Source: Epiperipatus broadwayi (taxonomy: Eukaryota; Onychophora; Udeonychophora; Euonychophora; Peripatidae). From it: a stretch of DNA of 64,000 bases. This document shows, in pieces, positions 13,089-27,077 of the stretch (within the stretch, counting starts at the first letter, position 1; the number at the start of each line of letters is the position of its first letter). Where the stretch lies: contig JAQFVV010006197.1 in the NCBI GenBank assembly GCA_028023455.1, positions 17,729,254-17,793,253 on the forward strand, read 5' to 3'. The translations under genes and the position numbers were made by a program. The notes under the pieces were generated by a model. That model was not told where the DNA came from, did not search any database, and saw nothing but the letters and a program-made list of their open reading frames with translations.

Positions 13089-16000
13089 GTAAGTATTATT
13101 TTATTTTTATTTCTATGAAAATTACATACATTAAATTATGCTGATAATAATTTAATGTATAAAATATAAAGCATATTTAGAATGATTTAAAATTTATTAC
13201 TCTTTTTTTTTTTTTACAATTATGATTATTTATATAATCTTAAGTTTTATCATACTTTTAATATTTAGATTTTCCATTATCTATTTTAAAAATATTCATT
13301 AAAATCTAAAACATTAATTTTTATTTACCTAAATTAAATATTAATCTTTGACTTCATTTTCCAGAAGTTTGTAGTCTATCATTTTATAGAAGCCTGGATA
13401 GTATAGTATCATCACAGTTTTATAGATATTATTCATAAGAGATTTCATCATGTATTGACATCATCATTCATTTGTATATTTTCACAAATGACAAGCCACT
13501 GATTATAATGTTTGTAATTATATATTGGATGATTTCTATCATCTAGAATTAATTATTAAATATCTTTTGAAAAATTCAAACTTTATTTAAAATTTTTTAT
13601 TCAGTTCTTAGAAATAGCATGCAAGTTAGTATATAATCAAGTTTTAAGTGCTACTCTCTTGTCTTTATTGCTGATTTGACTAGTAAAAGTATTAAAATGG
13701 AAATCAAACTTGGAATCTTTAAATTTATGAAAACTGAATTTGAATTGATGCTCTAACTAACTATTTTATAAATTTCTCTTTTAAGAATAAAATTCCAACA
13801 TATAATTACAAGTAAAATGCCTTCATCACAAAAATTCAAACAAATACTGATTAATGCTCTTAACAAGTTTTATAAAATCCTTGGGAGATGTTTCATGAAG
13901 ATGATAAAATAATAAAAAATGAGACAAATTTTGAAGGACTATAATTAAATGTATAAACCTGATTACAATACATGTTATTATTATGAAAATGATCACATCA
14001 TTGTAGACCACCAAGAAAAATATACTATCATGCAACATTTATAAATTTAGTGTATTTTGTATGCAATTGTGAAGATATCCCGTTAACAATTTCTGTAGTA
14101 AATTTTCTACTTATCATTTCAAACATGGTTGGGAATAAGGATTATGCAATATGATTAACATAGCCAACTTAATAGACAAATCATTTCTGTTATTAACTAA
14201 AACTAAGATCATTCTAATGTGATCATAAGATCAGTAGCCAGTAACTACTAAAGATATCTGTGTGAAAATCATCATCATTTGTAAAAATGCTACTCTTATT
14301 CCGGAAAAACTGATTTAATTTGTTATGTGCAATGTACTAATTCATTGTAATTCAAAGGCATCCATTACTTTATTTGTCTACAAATATTTATAACAAAATC
14401 ATATAGCTATTTCCTATTAACTAGTGCTTGTTTGTACTCTTATAAATTACATCAAAAACCATTCAACTAACAAAATAATTGGTTTTTATATTTTCCCAGA
14501 CAATCTAATTAGCAAGAGCTATTGCTCAAAGATCGCCTTTATTACCTTGGGTCTTGTTTTGCTCTCTATAACAGTTATTCTGTGGAAGAATTTGCTATTG
14601 ACATTCCAAATATTTTTTCTGCTTTTCTTGTGAAGAAATCTTCTCACATCTGCATATATAAGTGGTGTTCAATTTATTAGGGCATTATTAATCTATATAT
14701 TTAAAGCTGTGATCATTATTTTTTTACAAACAACAAAATCCTCTACAACACTGAATGTCTTCTGCATTGCAAATGGAAAACAGAAATTTTCTTTGACTTC
14801 TTCATTTGCTTTAGGTATGGAACTGTTATAATTTTCCCAAAAATACACAATTTTGACCTCTAATGTACATGTAATTTCTAAATTTTAACAACTCTGCCTG
14901 ACATTTGTGGATGCATGGCCACAATATAATCAACATAATGTTTATGTACTGCAATCCTGAAAATAGAAGCCTGGAAAAGTGGCCACTTAGTAGTATATTA
15001 ATAAAGTAACAAAATTTAGTGAGTTATTAAAAATTGTTGTTAAAAAAAAAAGATAATTAAATAAAGAGATGAATGCTCTGATTCATAATATTTGCTTAGA
15101 AGATGCACATATATATGTCCATGTATAGTAGGTATATAAGAGTGCATTCCTTGGATTAAGTAAATAAAAAAACATAAATAAAAACTTATAAACTTTTTTA
15201 AAATACATGTCAATAAAGGAATTTAATCCAGATAATGGTGTTTTTGAATAAAAACAAAATATCTGATAATAAATTTAAGATATATACCTATATTTTTAAA
15301 AAAAATTAATTAGATTTGTAGAGAACAAAAAACAAATCTACAAAACTGGTATGTAATTATAATTAAACTGAAAAGATAAAAAAACAAAACGGTAATCTAT
15401 TATATATTTGTAATTAAAAGTAAAAATATTTTTAAAAAAAATTATTTGAAAGATTAATTAAAAGAACGAGGAGCAGCATTCTTTATTATTGGACTGAGTG
15501 ATTAAAAAAAAAAAAAAAAGAAACAGTCTAGCAGTGGGGGAAAAAGCATGAAAAAGAAAAAAAATTGTCCATGGAGATATTTTGGATAATACAATAGTAT
15601 TTGTTGGTGTTTTCTTTTGGAACTATAATTTTTGTTCAATTATATAAATAGCTATCCTTGAAGGAAATTTCTTTCTTTCATCAAATGTAAATTGTATTTA
15701 CAAGAAACAAAAAAAGAGACTGTTTTATGGCTAGCTTCATGGTAAAAAAGTCACAGAATATCCCTTGCTAAAACATCATGTTCCGTCCACCATGGATATG
15801 TAGCCAACTTTTGTGACTGTCTCGAATTTGACCCATAAATGCCACCTGGATAAATTAAAATTAATCTATATTTACAAAGAATGTGTTCTCCCATCGCTGT
15901 TTGCAATTGAATACTTAAGGAAGGAATGTTGAAAAGAACAACAATTTGCCAGCTAAGTTATTGTACAAACTGGAAAAATAATAAATACCGCTGAGGTGTT

Positions 16001-18648
16001 CATATTGTAGTTTCATTAATGGAAATTTATAAATACACTGAATATAAAGCTAGCTATATATCATAATATGATATTTTTTTGTAAAACTTTAAAAAAAAAA
16101 GACAAAGACCTTATTTTAATAAATTCATAATCAGTATAATCCAGTTGCTGTATTTTATTTTATTCCTTTTATATTTGTAAATAAGTTATTTATTTAGTTA
16201 TTTTTTTATATGCTTGTTAAATTTATGAATTTATTCTGAAATATTTATTTTATTTTGTGTGTGTGATTTAGGGATATTTTATAAATAAATCGTTATTTTA
16301 TAAAATTCAAGTTGTTAGTGCCATTTTATATTTCATATCTAATGCTCACACTAGTACTTATAATTTCCAAGTTTTTAGAATGATTAGAGAAACTATTTAA
16401 TCATTGAGAAAATGCCAAATGTTAGCAGGAATTGAGGGGAATAGGGGTGATAGATATTGATCCATTCAGAATTTTCCTTTTCATAAGAAAAGATGGCACC
16501 CAGATAAAGGCTGTAAATGCATGCCTTTCTCATTATTTCACTAAAAACAAAGTACTTCTGGGTGGTAAAACCTATTTTGAATCCCTAGGAGGTAAGTGAG
16601 AAATGTAACCCAATTTTAAGTTCAATCATCACTTTCGTTATGTGCTTTCTATATGGCTGCATAAAAGTTATTCCAATTGGAGTTATATTGAAAAGTACCC
16701 CTGGTACAGTATATTTAAAATATACTTCTTTGGATTCCATCTCTACTTTTTATTATTTTTATTCTCTGTTTAACTACATATATATTACAATGAATTTTGT
16801 AATCTATATGTTAACCAAGATATGACTTAATATAAATAAACATTATTATATATATAAAACACTAGGCTGATCATTTTTCCAGATGCTGTTATTATCAATG
16901 TACTAGCTTCTTTACCAAACTGTTTAGCAGACATAAATTGACCATTTATGTATACTACCTGGAATCTTATAGAGAAACAAATGTGACAATTAACATTATT
17001 AAAACTGGATCTCAAATACAGATGTAAAGACAGCCTTTTTTAATATGACCAAACATTAAACTTTATCTAGTAGAGATAATTTGTATTTTTAAATCTTCAT
17101 GAATTGACAATCTATTATTAATATGAGATAGATAATTCAAAGCAATATTTTAAATTATATGTAATTATAATTTAAAATACTCTATTGGATAGTTTTTATA
17201 ATAAATAAGTAAATCATTGTAATATGCTAATTGCAGGTTATATTGATTTTATATGTATTTGTAATTCTTGACATGTATCTACCATGTGTAAATGATACTA
17301 ATATCTTTAATATTTAAAGCTGGGTCTAATGCATTTATGCATCTAGTAACAATCTTTTATTCCTTTATATTGTTTAAACTAATAATCTGAAAGTGAAAAA
17401 AAAGTTTTAAAGCGCATAAGATTTTTTGAATTGCAAACTATTAAATTAAAAAGTATAAATGTTCAACAGTTGGCTGACTAATTTTGTATCCTAATTCTTA
17501 CTAAAAAAATGATTGATTTATTTACTCAAGGCTTCTAAAGAAAATCAAATACCGGAAATGACAGATCTGGATCTGATCCAAACCATGAAGGAATATTAGT
17601 CCTCAGTATTAAAAATAGAATCCAGAAATCACTCTGGAGATGGGGATGTTATAGCTTCTATGGTATTAATGTGACTCATCTGTTAAAGAACTTTACACAA
17701 AACTTTGAAACAATAGTTATGCAATTTAGTGAACTATGACTAATAAATCACTCATCAGTTATTATTCATTCATTTACTTTAAAATATAATTATATATATA
17801 TTGCTTATTAAATTTGTCTCTCCTTGAGCTTGCCAAAATCATTTGCTCCATGGCTTCACTTATTTGAACCAGCATAAATTTATATAATAGATAATTATAT
17901 GCTAATTTTTTAAAAATAATATTAGTTTTAAAATATTTATTTATTATGCTAGTACCATACTTTACCCTCACACTATCATAATAATGAACAATTAAATAGT
18001 TATAATGAAAGAAAGAATAAAGAAAATTAAAGGACTAAAGTCAAATATTAATTTTTAACTAATATATTCTGTACTGTGATTAGTTACTCATAAGTGGAGA
18101 GAAATGGGTGAGAATAGGCTTTTAGTAATCAAATGACTTATTTTGAGACTTTAAATTAGATCAAAAGTTCATTAAATGTTTTATTTGGAATGAAATTTCA
18201 TATGATAGAAAATCACTAATGATTTAAAGAAAAGAAATTAAAATCATTTGAAGACTTGATATTTCCCAATTTGTTATTTAATATAACAAATTTTAAGATT
18301 AATATTAGGAAAATATAGTACAGAAAAGTAGGAATAAGAAAGTAATATTTATTTTAAAAATAATTTAGAAGAGAATTTGGAGGCAAATATTCTTAGAATT
18401 CTAAGATTTATTAAAGCTGTACAGGTGGACAAAAAGATGGGTGATAGATGAAAAAATGCTTACTATTTCAAAAATATCTCTGAAGATTTGATTGTATGGA
18501 AAATATATTATGGATTAATGTAGGGGATTGACAAGCATATAATATATGAATAATTATGTTTGCATGTATTCATGGATATATATATATATATATTTATTTA
18601 TTACATAATTGTTTATTTTGAATTCCTAACAATATTATTTTTTCATAG
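13089..18648. other. intron, nothing firmly recognised
   Basis: A 5.6-kb intron. Slightly less AT-rich patches (14420-14900, 15720-15960, 16430-16600, 16880-17010, 17530-17720) look like old interspersed repeats, but none could be tied to a family. At 16497-16567 an inverted pair CACCCAGA/TCTGGGTG is present. A TA run lies near 18577-18592. Confidence 0.5.
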
Positions 18649-18693
18649 TATGAACAATGTGTAGCACGAGACAATCCTTTTAAGGAAGAATTT
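18649..18693 (+). CDS. SLC11A (Mvl/DMT1-like): NRAMP micro-exon, TM7-TM8 extracellular loop (1)
   Basis: A 45-bp exon of 15 codons, YEQCVARDNPFKEEF, between cat|ag and TTT|gtaagt. The phase matches both neighbouring exons, and the Cys corresponds in position to the EVC-type loop cysteine of other SLC11 proteins. It is too short for ORF calling and was found by phase, splice sites and position between the TM7 and TM8 exons. The loop is the least conserved part of the family, so confidence is lower than for the helix exons. Confidence 0.78.
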
Positions 18694-20354
18694 GTAAGTT
18701 ATATTTTTATCTTACACATTTAAATGTTTGTTTGCTTTTTACAATATTTAGTTATTATATATACTGTATATAAAAAATGTGTTTATTTAGAGAAAATGGA
18801 TTATGAAGAGCAGAACAAGAACTTATATTATTTGAAAAAAAAAAAAAATCATTTCTGATTTTATCTTTGTTTTGTCTTATTTCATAAGCCTTGGTCGGAA
18901 GCAGATATATATATATTTAAACTTTCCAGTCCATCTATTTATCCCTCAATTTTTTTCCTCTATTTAATTTTTTCCATAAATATCTTCCTCTTTCTGCATA
19001 ATTTGGGGCACTTCTTTGTAATTTCATACCAATAAAGTTTTGTTTATCTTATTTATTTTTAGTATCTTTTATTTCTCATTATTAAATAATTTTGAAATAA
19101 TAAGTATATACAAGGTAATTAGAGATATATTTTTAAAAAAAGGAAGTGAAGCCTATTATCAAGAATAAAACCACTAATGTACATCTTTTTGATGTTAATT
19201 GATTCATTTAGTTTTATAATTTTGCTTTAAATATTGAAATGCTAGTAATAAATTATATTAAGTGAATAAAAGCAAGATTAAACTATCTACAATGTTTAAA
19301 TGTTAATGGAGGATTATTATTTGTTTTGCCTATTCATCCAATCTGTGTTTTGGTCAGAAAATGTAACATACAAAAACAGAAAACTTAATATTTATACATA
19401 TTTACATAGTGGACAACATTAAACAAAACATTAATTATATTCCAGACTTCTGTAATTTATGTTTCCGGTTTCAGAATAAATAGTTTTAAAACTTTCAAAT
19501 TCAAATTATTTTTGTAAGTCTATTTGATATGCTAAAGAAAGATAATTCAAGCAGTTTAAAGATTTAAAAAAAAAAAAAATCTTTAATTTTTATTTATTTA
19601 GATGCATAGGACTATTTTAAGTGAAAACATTTCTTCATTTATATTAATAAACAACTCTGCAATTGCCTTTTTTTTTTTTTTTTTTTGCTGGAAGATCCAG
19701 AAATCATCACCTACCAAATGATTTCTAAGAATAAGTATAATAATTGCATACGACATTCTAGTACCTAGTGTCAGATTGGTATCTCAGCTAAATTTGTTTT
19801 TTAATTACTTTACTCAACTATGCTAACTTGCATATCACTGGACAAAGTACCGAGACTTTTAACCATTTCTTTTATCTAAAATCAAACAGGAAATCTTTAG
19901 CTTAATCATTCAGAACATACATACCTCACTGAATTAATTGTTTAACAAGTTAAAAGTTATCACTAAAATCGATTATTTGGATTACTCTAAAACTGTAAGC
20001 AAACAGAGATTTTACAATATATATGAACATAATAATAAATTTAAAAAAACATTAAAATAAAAAAATAAAAAATATTTCATTCACTAAGAAAATAATTTGA
20101 AGTATTTAAAAATAAACATTTGATATAAATGTAGAATCTATGATAGATATATAACAGAACAAATATAAAATATTTCAAGACACTATTCTTACTTTTGTCA
20201 ATTATTACTAATTTGAAAGTAGTAAATGTCATCACATGAAATACTACATTATAATAATCATCAGCTTCATTAGCACCTCTTATGTGATAACTAACTCAGA
20301 AGTAAACCACCAAGCATCACATGATCACCATTCTTTAGGCTTACACAATCTGTT
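18694..20354. other. intron, nothing recognised
   Basis: AT-rich sequence with long A and T homopolymers (near 18835 and 19668). No coding or repeat signal recognised. Confidence 0.55.
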
Positions 20355-20407
20355 TTTCACAGAGGCACTGAGTGGCACTACTGTATGAAGAGTTTGCCTC
20401 TGTGAAA
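20355..20407. repeat. perfect 13-bp inverted repeat (hairpin)
   Basis: TTTCACAGAGGCA at 20355-20367 is followed, 27 bases later, by its exact reverse complement at 20395-20407. The loop and right flank also hold CTGAGT / ACTCAG. It could be the core of a small MITE or a hairpin RNA. Neither is established. Confidence 0.7.
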
Positions 20408-20579
20408 CTCAGTAGTATATATATATAAAGAAAAAAAGGAATCGAAGAAAGAACAAAAAGTTAAAGATGAGTTTTGCAATATCTATATAAACCAAAATAT
20501 GAAATGCAAATGTATCGATATTGCAAGTTAGTTATTTAGTATTACTAGCATTTTATGGGACTATCTTTCAGCAAACTTT

Positions 20580-21040
20580 TTCTCAGAAACTTAAATATGT
20601 AGCTTTTTGCTATATTCTGTCCTCAGCCATTCCTTCCAGTGAAAGCAATTGGTATTATAGACTTTTAGCATGACTTCTAGATAATCTTTATAACATGATA
20701 GAATCTGACTCTTGCATAAAAATTTATGCTTAAATTCACCTTAAAACAATTTTAGAAAGTCTATTTCTTTTCATCCACTTTGCATGCTTTATCCAATGAA
20801 AATGAGTCTTTACAACTGTAAATTCAATATCATCATTATATTTCAATATATTGTAGAACATCATTAAATTAAAGTTTTCCAATGTTTTTATGTTATGATT
20901 ATAAGAGGTCCATTTAACAGAATCACAAACGTGTATGTAACTAATTAGTTGAAGTATGTTTATCATTACAATGAAATTTTCTTTTAACTTTGTTAAATAC
21001 AGCAATCGTACAATGAATTTCATGCTGCATCTCAACAATC
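20580..21040 (-). pseudogene. LINE (non-LTR) RT C-terminal fragment
   Basis: One open 100-codon stretch reads on the - strand with IKTLENFNLMMFYNILK, then HFHWIKHAKWMKRNRLSKIV and, after it, YKDYLEVMLK. This follows the family pattern of the region downstream of the RT in the common APE-type LINEs of invertebrates (LE-FH-RCLR-IL ... RW-GHV-RM---RLPK ... RYKD-LK). It lies in the same family as the copies at 22540-23960 and 28600-30300. The RT core is not seen upstream, so it is 5' truncated. Confidence 0.75.
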
Positions 21041-21188
21041 AAATTTACTTTTCTATTTAAAAGTTATCAATATATTTAAAGCGATCTGCATTTTTAAGTT
21101 GAGAACTATTCAAATTGTTGAAATTTTTTTTTTATCACTGATTGATAAAGCACTTGAGATTTATGAACATGAATTACTATATTAAAGT

Positions 21189-21470
21189 CTGTGTAGGTTA
21201 TATTCAAAACATTAAGATCATTATTACATCATTCTTTGACATGCATTAGAATTCTCTGCCTTTGTTTTGAATCTTATCTGTTTTTTAATAGGGTTGTGCA
21301 AAAATGCAATCAGTTATGAACAAAACTGTGTAGATTGCATTCAGTATATTAAAAACATTTTATAGATCATTCTTTGATGTGCAGTAGAACTCATTGCTTT
21401 TGTTTAGAACCTAATTTATTTAACCTAATTATTAAGTCTCTAAAAATGCAATCATTTACAAACAAATCCA
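21189..21470. repeat. diverged tandem duplication, period about 137 bp
   Basis: Unit 1 begins CTGTGTAGGTTATATTCA and unit 2, at 21326, begins CTGTGTAGATTGCATTCA. Both continue with matching ATCATTCTTTGA-, AGAA-TC--TGC-TTTGTTT and AAAATGCAATCA blocks. The units are clearly related but old. Confidence 0.7.
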
Positions 21471-22539
21471 GTTTTAAAGTGCTTTATTAATATGATTGTA
21501 TTGTCTAATGCAAAATCACTAGTAGTCCACTTAATCTTTCTCCTTACTATTTCACAATGCTGAGGACTTTGCTTATTTTATATATTCAAAAATATTTGCA
21601 TGCAAAAAGAAAAATTTTGTATCAAAATTGCTGTGGTTTAATTAAAAGATGGTAATGTGATTATACAAATATTCCCTTTGCATTTAGTATAAAAAACTGA
21701 TTGCAGTATGAGAGACTCTTGACATATCACTGTTTTTAAGTGTATGGACAAAACAAAGAATGAGAAAATGAGAGAGAAAAAACATCAAGAGGGTGAAGAA
21801 AAGCCTGTGTATGTCTGAAACAATATTTAGCTTTTGATGAGTTAACACCATATTCTACAAGACAGCCAGGAATTTTCTTGGACACTTACTACTTGGTGAT
21901 TATTTGAAGCTATGGTGAAGGTCATTGTATCCAGCAAATACATTTCCATCAATATCCTGAAATTAATATCCAGCATAGATGACTATGCCTTTATTTATTT
22001 CTATCCTGTGCCATGTTCTTTGTCCATTCAATGATGTCCACTTAATAAACAGCTCTTAGTATATGTCCTTAGCAGTTGTGAAATATTTTTCTTCTTTCAA
22101 TGTTTTATTTTATTTCATATAAATCATTATTTCTGAATCTGTTGTCTATCATTGTGCTTTAACAGTAGCATTTTTACTTATTCATAATAGTTTTAAGCTT
22201 TTGTATAGTGACTGCCTATCTTTCATGAACCTGAAAGTTATTCACCTATTAAAGAGTTTTCAAACACATTATTTTGTTGTCTCACTTTAATCAGGATTAA
22301 ATTAAAGAAACCATGTAGCATCTTCTTCTTGGCAGAATAATAAATTGAATGTGGAACTTCATATGAAAATTCAATGACTGATCGATAGATTAAAACTGCA
22401 AAAAAGATACAGACATTTGATGATTGTGATCACTAAATGTTTTTTTGATACATTGAATGTAAATTATGAATTTGAAAAACAATATCATATTAAATTTATC
22501 AATGGCACTCTTATATGATAACTAATATTTTGGATAGAT
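21471..22539. other. intron, unclassified
   Basis: Mixed sequence. 21790-22070 is less AT-rich than its surroundings and resembles an old repeat, but no family was recognised on either strand. Confidence 0.5.
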
Positions 22540-23960
22540 GTAAGGAATATTTTGACTTCCTTTCAACTAATGATAAAAGAAGAATTGAAATGATGATAAA
22601 GGTATCCAGTTTAGTGAAGTTAAATAACTCTTTATAATCTTTTATGGAGAGATTGCAATTTTTGATGAGATACTTGAAGTTTTAAAATATGATGGTGATA
22701 TGTTGCATATGGTCTTATGCAATTGTGTTCTCTGATCTTAAGGATGCTTCTATTGCTCCAATTTTTAGAAATAAAAGGAATAGACAAGATTGCGATAATT
22801 ATCATAAAATATTATTATTTTCTATACCAAAAATACATTCAAGAGTATTTTTGTTGAATTCATTGTTTCCAATTATAGATGAATGTTTATCAAAGACTCT
22901 ATCAAGAAGCATTATAGACATGATTTTGTTACTAGAATGCAAGAGTAATGTCAGGAACATAAGAGTGATTTTATATTTAACTTTTATTGATTTAGTCAAG
23001 ATATTTGATTCAATTAATTTAATAAGTATGTGGCATTGTTTGAAATTAGTTGATTGTCCACCAAAGTTTATTCTTATTATACAGTTGTTACATAATGGAA
23101 TGAGAGGAAGTATGTGAAAAATATGAAGTATTTGAAATAAAAACTAGTATTAAACAAGTAATTTCTACTTGATCCAGTTTTGTTTTGGATTTTTGTGACA
23201 TTGGTTTTTGAAAATGTAAGTGGATTAATAAACTACGGATCAAAATGTGATATAGGTTTGGTAGTGGAATTTTTTAATTTAAATCACTGAAAAGCAAAAA
23301 CAAGAACTTCATCTTTTTGATTTTTGATTTACAGCATGCTGACGATTGAATTATCTTTATCAATATAAAGGATGATCTACAAATGAAATATATGAAGACT
23401 TTGAATTAATAATTAATGTTCAAAAAACTCAAATTCTTTATCAGCCAGTGTTGGAAGAAAAAAATCTTTAACAAATTTTAGGTTGGATAGTTATTAACTT
23501 GAGAATGTGACTAATTTAAATATCTTTTTAAATAAAAAGTAGATTTAGATGTTGAAGTGCAGTATATTCCAATGTCTGCTTTTAACAAGTTAAAAAATAG
23601 TGAATTTTGTCATAATATATAATTTAGTATATGGAAGTTAGATTTTGGCATACTATTGATATAACATAAAGGTATTAGAAAAAATTCATTTAAGATTGCT
23701 CTATGAAATTCTAAAAATATAGTGGCAAGAGTCAAAAAATATAATAGCAAGATCATAAGACCGATCAATATATTCTTCAGCTTGCGGAATATGTTACTAT
23801 AAAGTCACTATTTGTAAAATCCCATTTTTGTTGAATTGGACATGTGAAACAAATGAACAATACATGATTTCCTAAAAAATATTTTATAATGAACTTGAGC
23901 ATGGTTTCATGGAAAAGGCAACCTGCTTATGTTTTAAAGATCGTTTCAAAATCATTTTAA
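22540..23960 (+). pseudogene. LINE reverse transcriptase remnant, + strand copy
   Basis: An open stretch of 142 codons carries the RT fingers/palm pattern: DASIAPIFRNKRNRQDCDNY, then SRSIIDMILLLECK and LTFIDLVKIFDSINLISMW (motif A region, FIDL-K-FDS). LVDCPPKFILIIQLLHNGM follows. After 23117 the reading continues in broken frames with LLDPVLFWIF (motif B region) and NVQKTQILYQP. A tail near 23830 resembles the post-RT FxRWxGHV region. The catalytic FADD cannot be read intact. Same family as the copies at 20580 (-) and 28600 (-). It is inactive. Confidence 0.85.
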
Positions 23961-26077
23961 TGAAATGCAGTGTTAATTGTTTTTATTGAGATGTTGGAAT
24001 TTTAGAAAAAAAAAAATTCTGTGAAGTTAAAAGATTGCAAAATATCAATTAGACAGAATAATGGACCATCATATTCTATATGTGGATGTATTTGTGAATT
24101 ACAGATTAGTTTGTATAATCTTCACAAAATTAATCTCTTATGTATTATTATTTTTATCTTTTTTCTCTTGAAATGAATAGTCATTTGTGAATAAGTGACT
24201 GCTGCTGCTGATGAAAATAGCTTTTACACTTTCATAAAAATAGATACAGTTGAAGTTTCATCATATTAATATAAGCAGTTGTCTATTATTAATTTTTATA
24301 TTATATATGTTATATTAAATTTACATTTTAATTTCAAAGATATATATATATATATTGTTCACTGTTCAGAAACAGTTTACAAGTGTGGCACCAATTAATA
24401 ATTCACTTTTGTAGGTTAATTGTTATTAGATAAAGAACATAGAAAAATTGTATTACAAAGAATTCTTTTTATTCAAAAATATTAATGCTATTTTATTCAT
24501 CTTTCTGATTAATTTTATGTATAAAATTAATTAAAAAAGCACTTTTTCAATATTTTTGAATTGTAGATGCTTATTTAAAATTTCAAAAAACATTGAATGC
24601 AATCTTTGATATCTTCAAATTTGGCTTAACATCAGATTTTCCTATTGATACATAAGGGTCATAGTAATATTTTTTTTTTTCCATTTTAAATCGATAGATC
24701 TTTTCGGTTTCACTAGATGTAAGATGATTCTAACAAAAGTGGAATGGAGAATATCCTAATGAAAATAAACTAAAATAGCCCTTTCCTATAAAATATTGAT
24801 TAATATATGATAATGCTAATATCATGTCCTAATTTTAAAAACAAGAAACTATTATTTTTGTTTTTAAGTATTGTAAGCAGAAATGTCAAGAAAACATCTA
24901 GTGGTTATAAAAAATTTTCTCTCTAATATTTCAATGTAGAATAAGAGAAAAGATGATGAAGGAAACATATATATCTTAATGAAAATAAGCTCCCATTCCT
25001 ATTAAATATTAACAATATAATGTTACATGCCAAACATTACCGATCCTTGTCATATACTGAAGGTAATTATGAGTGCAGCAATTATAGATTTATGAGTAAT
25101 GTTAGTTGCATTACAATTTAATATTGTATTTGCTTTATGGTAAGCACATTACCACTCATCTGGTTAATCAGATTGTCTTGGTATTCAACCTTCAGCTAAA
25201 ATTCTCTATTTATCCAATAGTAATAATAAAATATTTATATGATTAGCTGTTAGGGCTATAAGTGAAATTGTAGTATCCAATTGGAAAGTTGATTACAATA
25301 GCTTTATTTAATTGGAAAAAACTTTTTTTTTTACTTTACTTAATGAAAATTATCCAGAACTTTTAATCCACAAGTCTTTAATAACCCATATTTAAAGGTT
25401 ACTAGATTGATTATGAGCTAACTACTTCAAAAAATCTTACTTAGAAAATTTTGAAAACATTTATAAACTTCATCTGGATTTGAATCCCATAGCACCAGTG
25501 TGGTAAGTGAATAAGTTCCTTCTTAATTGTATACAGTTTTGAGAAATCTTCTTTAAGTTTCACTTTATATCCTCCAGACAATATGTAAATGATATCTATT
25601 CTTGATAACAGTAACTTTTAACAATTAATGATAGAGTAATTTAATTTAGATCATTTTAATATCTGTCTGATTTCATATATTTTTGGAAGGATCATCCAAA
25701 TATTTAAATTATCATATCTAAATTATTTATATTAGATTGATGTTGATGATTGTACATTTTATTATTATTGTTTTGCTACTTTCAATTACATAAATAATAT
25801 CACATGTATTATTATATTAGTTCTTAATATCCATATTTTAATTTTAGTTTATGATTTTTATGCCTGATTCAGACTTATTTAATTTGTAATACTTTTGAAT
25901 ATATTATAAATGTCTAAATGTATGGTTGATGATAAAAATATAACTTTAAGTGGAAAACAAAAAATTAATAAGTAATACTTTTGATCTTATAATATATACC
26001 TTTTATTAGATTTTATCCATAAAACTATTAGCTTTCTCCTTTTTTATGTATATTAATATTAAAATATTTTTTTTTAG
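23961..26077. other. intron, nothing firmly recognised
   Basis: AT-rich sequence with a TA run near 24340. A GGATTTGAATCCC box at 25476-25488 resembles a tRNA B box but has no matching head. Confidence 0.5.
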
Positions 26078-26119
26078 AATTCTAATAATACAGATTTGGA
26101 TGTGAACATATTCAAAGGA
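26078..26119 (+). CDS. SLC11A (Mvl/DMT1-like): NRAMP micro-exon, TM7-TM8 extracellular loop (2)
   Basis: A 42-bp exon of 14 codons, NSNNTDLDVNIFKG, with acceptor tttttag and donor GGA|gtaagt. It carries a second N-glycosylation sequon (N-N-T). The ending D-NIFKG matches the family pattern (-VDIYKGG) just before TM8. A 235-bp intron separates it from the next exon, the shortest intron seen here. Confidence 0.85.
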
Positions 26120-26354
26120 GTAAGTTTTATTATTTTTATTAATAGAAATGCTTCTGATGTTATCCTATCTGTTGTTCAACTTTTTTTTTTATCATTACCT
26201 TTTTATTTTCTGTTTTTGTTTTCCTCATTTCTTCATTTATCAATTATATTTTATTAATTTTATGAGTCTATTTAATTGTAAGTTTATTATTGTAAACAAT
26301 ATTAGAATTATTTTTTGATTTATATTTAGTTTTGCATTCATTATATAATTTTAG

Positions 26355-26474
26355 GGTATTTTCCTTGGATGTGAGTTTGGAATGATAGCATTATACATTT
26401 GGGCTATTGGGATTTTTGCAGCAGGGCAGAGTTCCACTATGACAGGAACTTATGCAGGACAGTTTGTTATGGAG
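26355..26474 (+). CDS. SLC11A (Mvl/DMT1-like): NRAMP exon, TM8 and transport signature
   Basis: Forty codons in phase 0/0, with acceptor ttttag and donor GAG|gtttgt. It reads [19 protein letters not shown], the TM8 helix, followed by [33 protein letters not shown] is the classic consensus transport motif of the NRAMP family and by itself identifies the gene. Confidence 0.97.
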
Positions 26475-27077
26475 GTTTGTATTTATGTATACTTTTCAAT
26501 TATATAATTTATTATTATATTTATAATGTGATTTTTAGTCAGGAAACTGTATAACATAATCTATTAATATCATTTAAAAAAATCATTTATTTGCTATATT
26601 ATTCCACTATGTATATGTTATACAATTTTATCCATGTACAATACAATAGTTTTTAATGCAAATGGTGGTTGTAAACAATAAAGAGTTTTATAGGTGTGCT
26701 CATTGTTTTGGAAAATTCTGTATTAGGTATATGAATAAAAAAAAGCCTCAGTAATATAAAATACAGAAATATTGTGGGAAGTTATTTTTCTTATAATGAG
26801 ATAAATACAAAAATTTGGTATGTATTTTTCCATCTCCTTCATTTTTTAAAATTGATTCTTCATATTTAAGTATTTGTATTTGATGAACTGACTATTCTTA
26901 ATGTTAGAATAATAACCATTAACTTTGTCACTTGGTTTATTTATTTGTTTTGACTTGATTACTGATGATTTTCGATTAAAAAGCAGTATTTTTATATTGG
27001 ACTATTTCCATAATCTAATATGTGTATTGAATGTCTTTAGAAAAAATTAACTTTATTTAAATATTCCTAATACATTC
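26475..27077. other. intron, nothing recognised
   Basis: AT-rich sequence between the TM8 exon and the SINE/PLE cluster. Confidence 0.55.
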
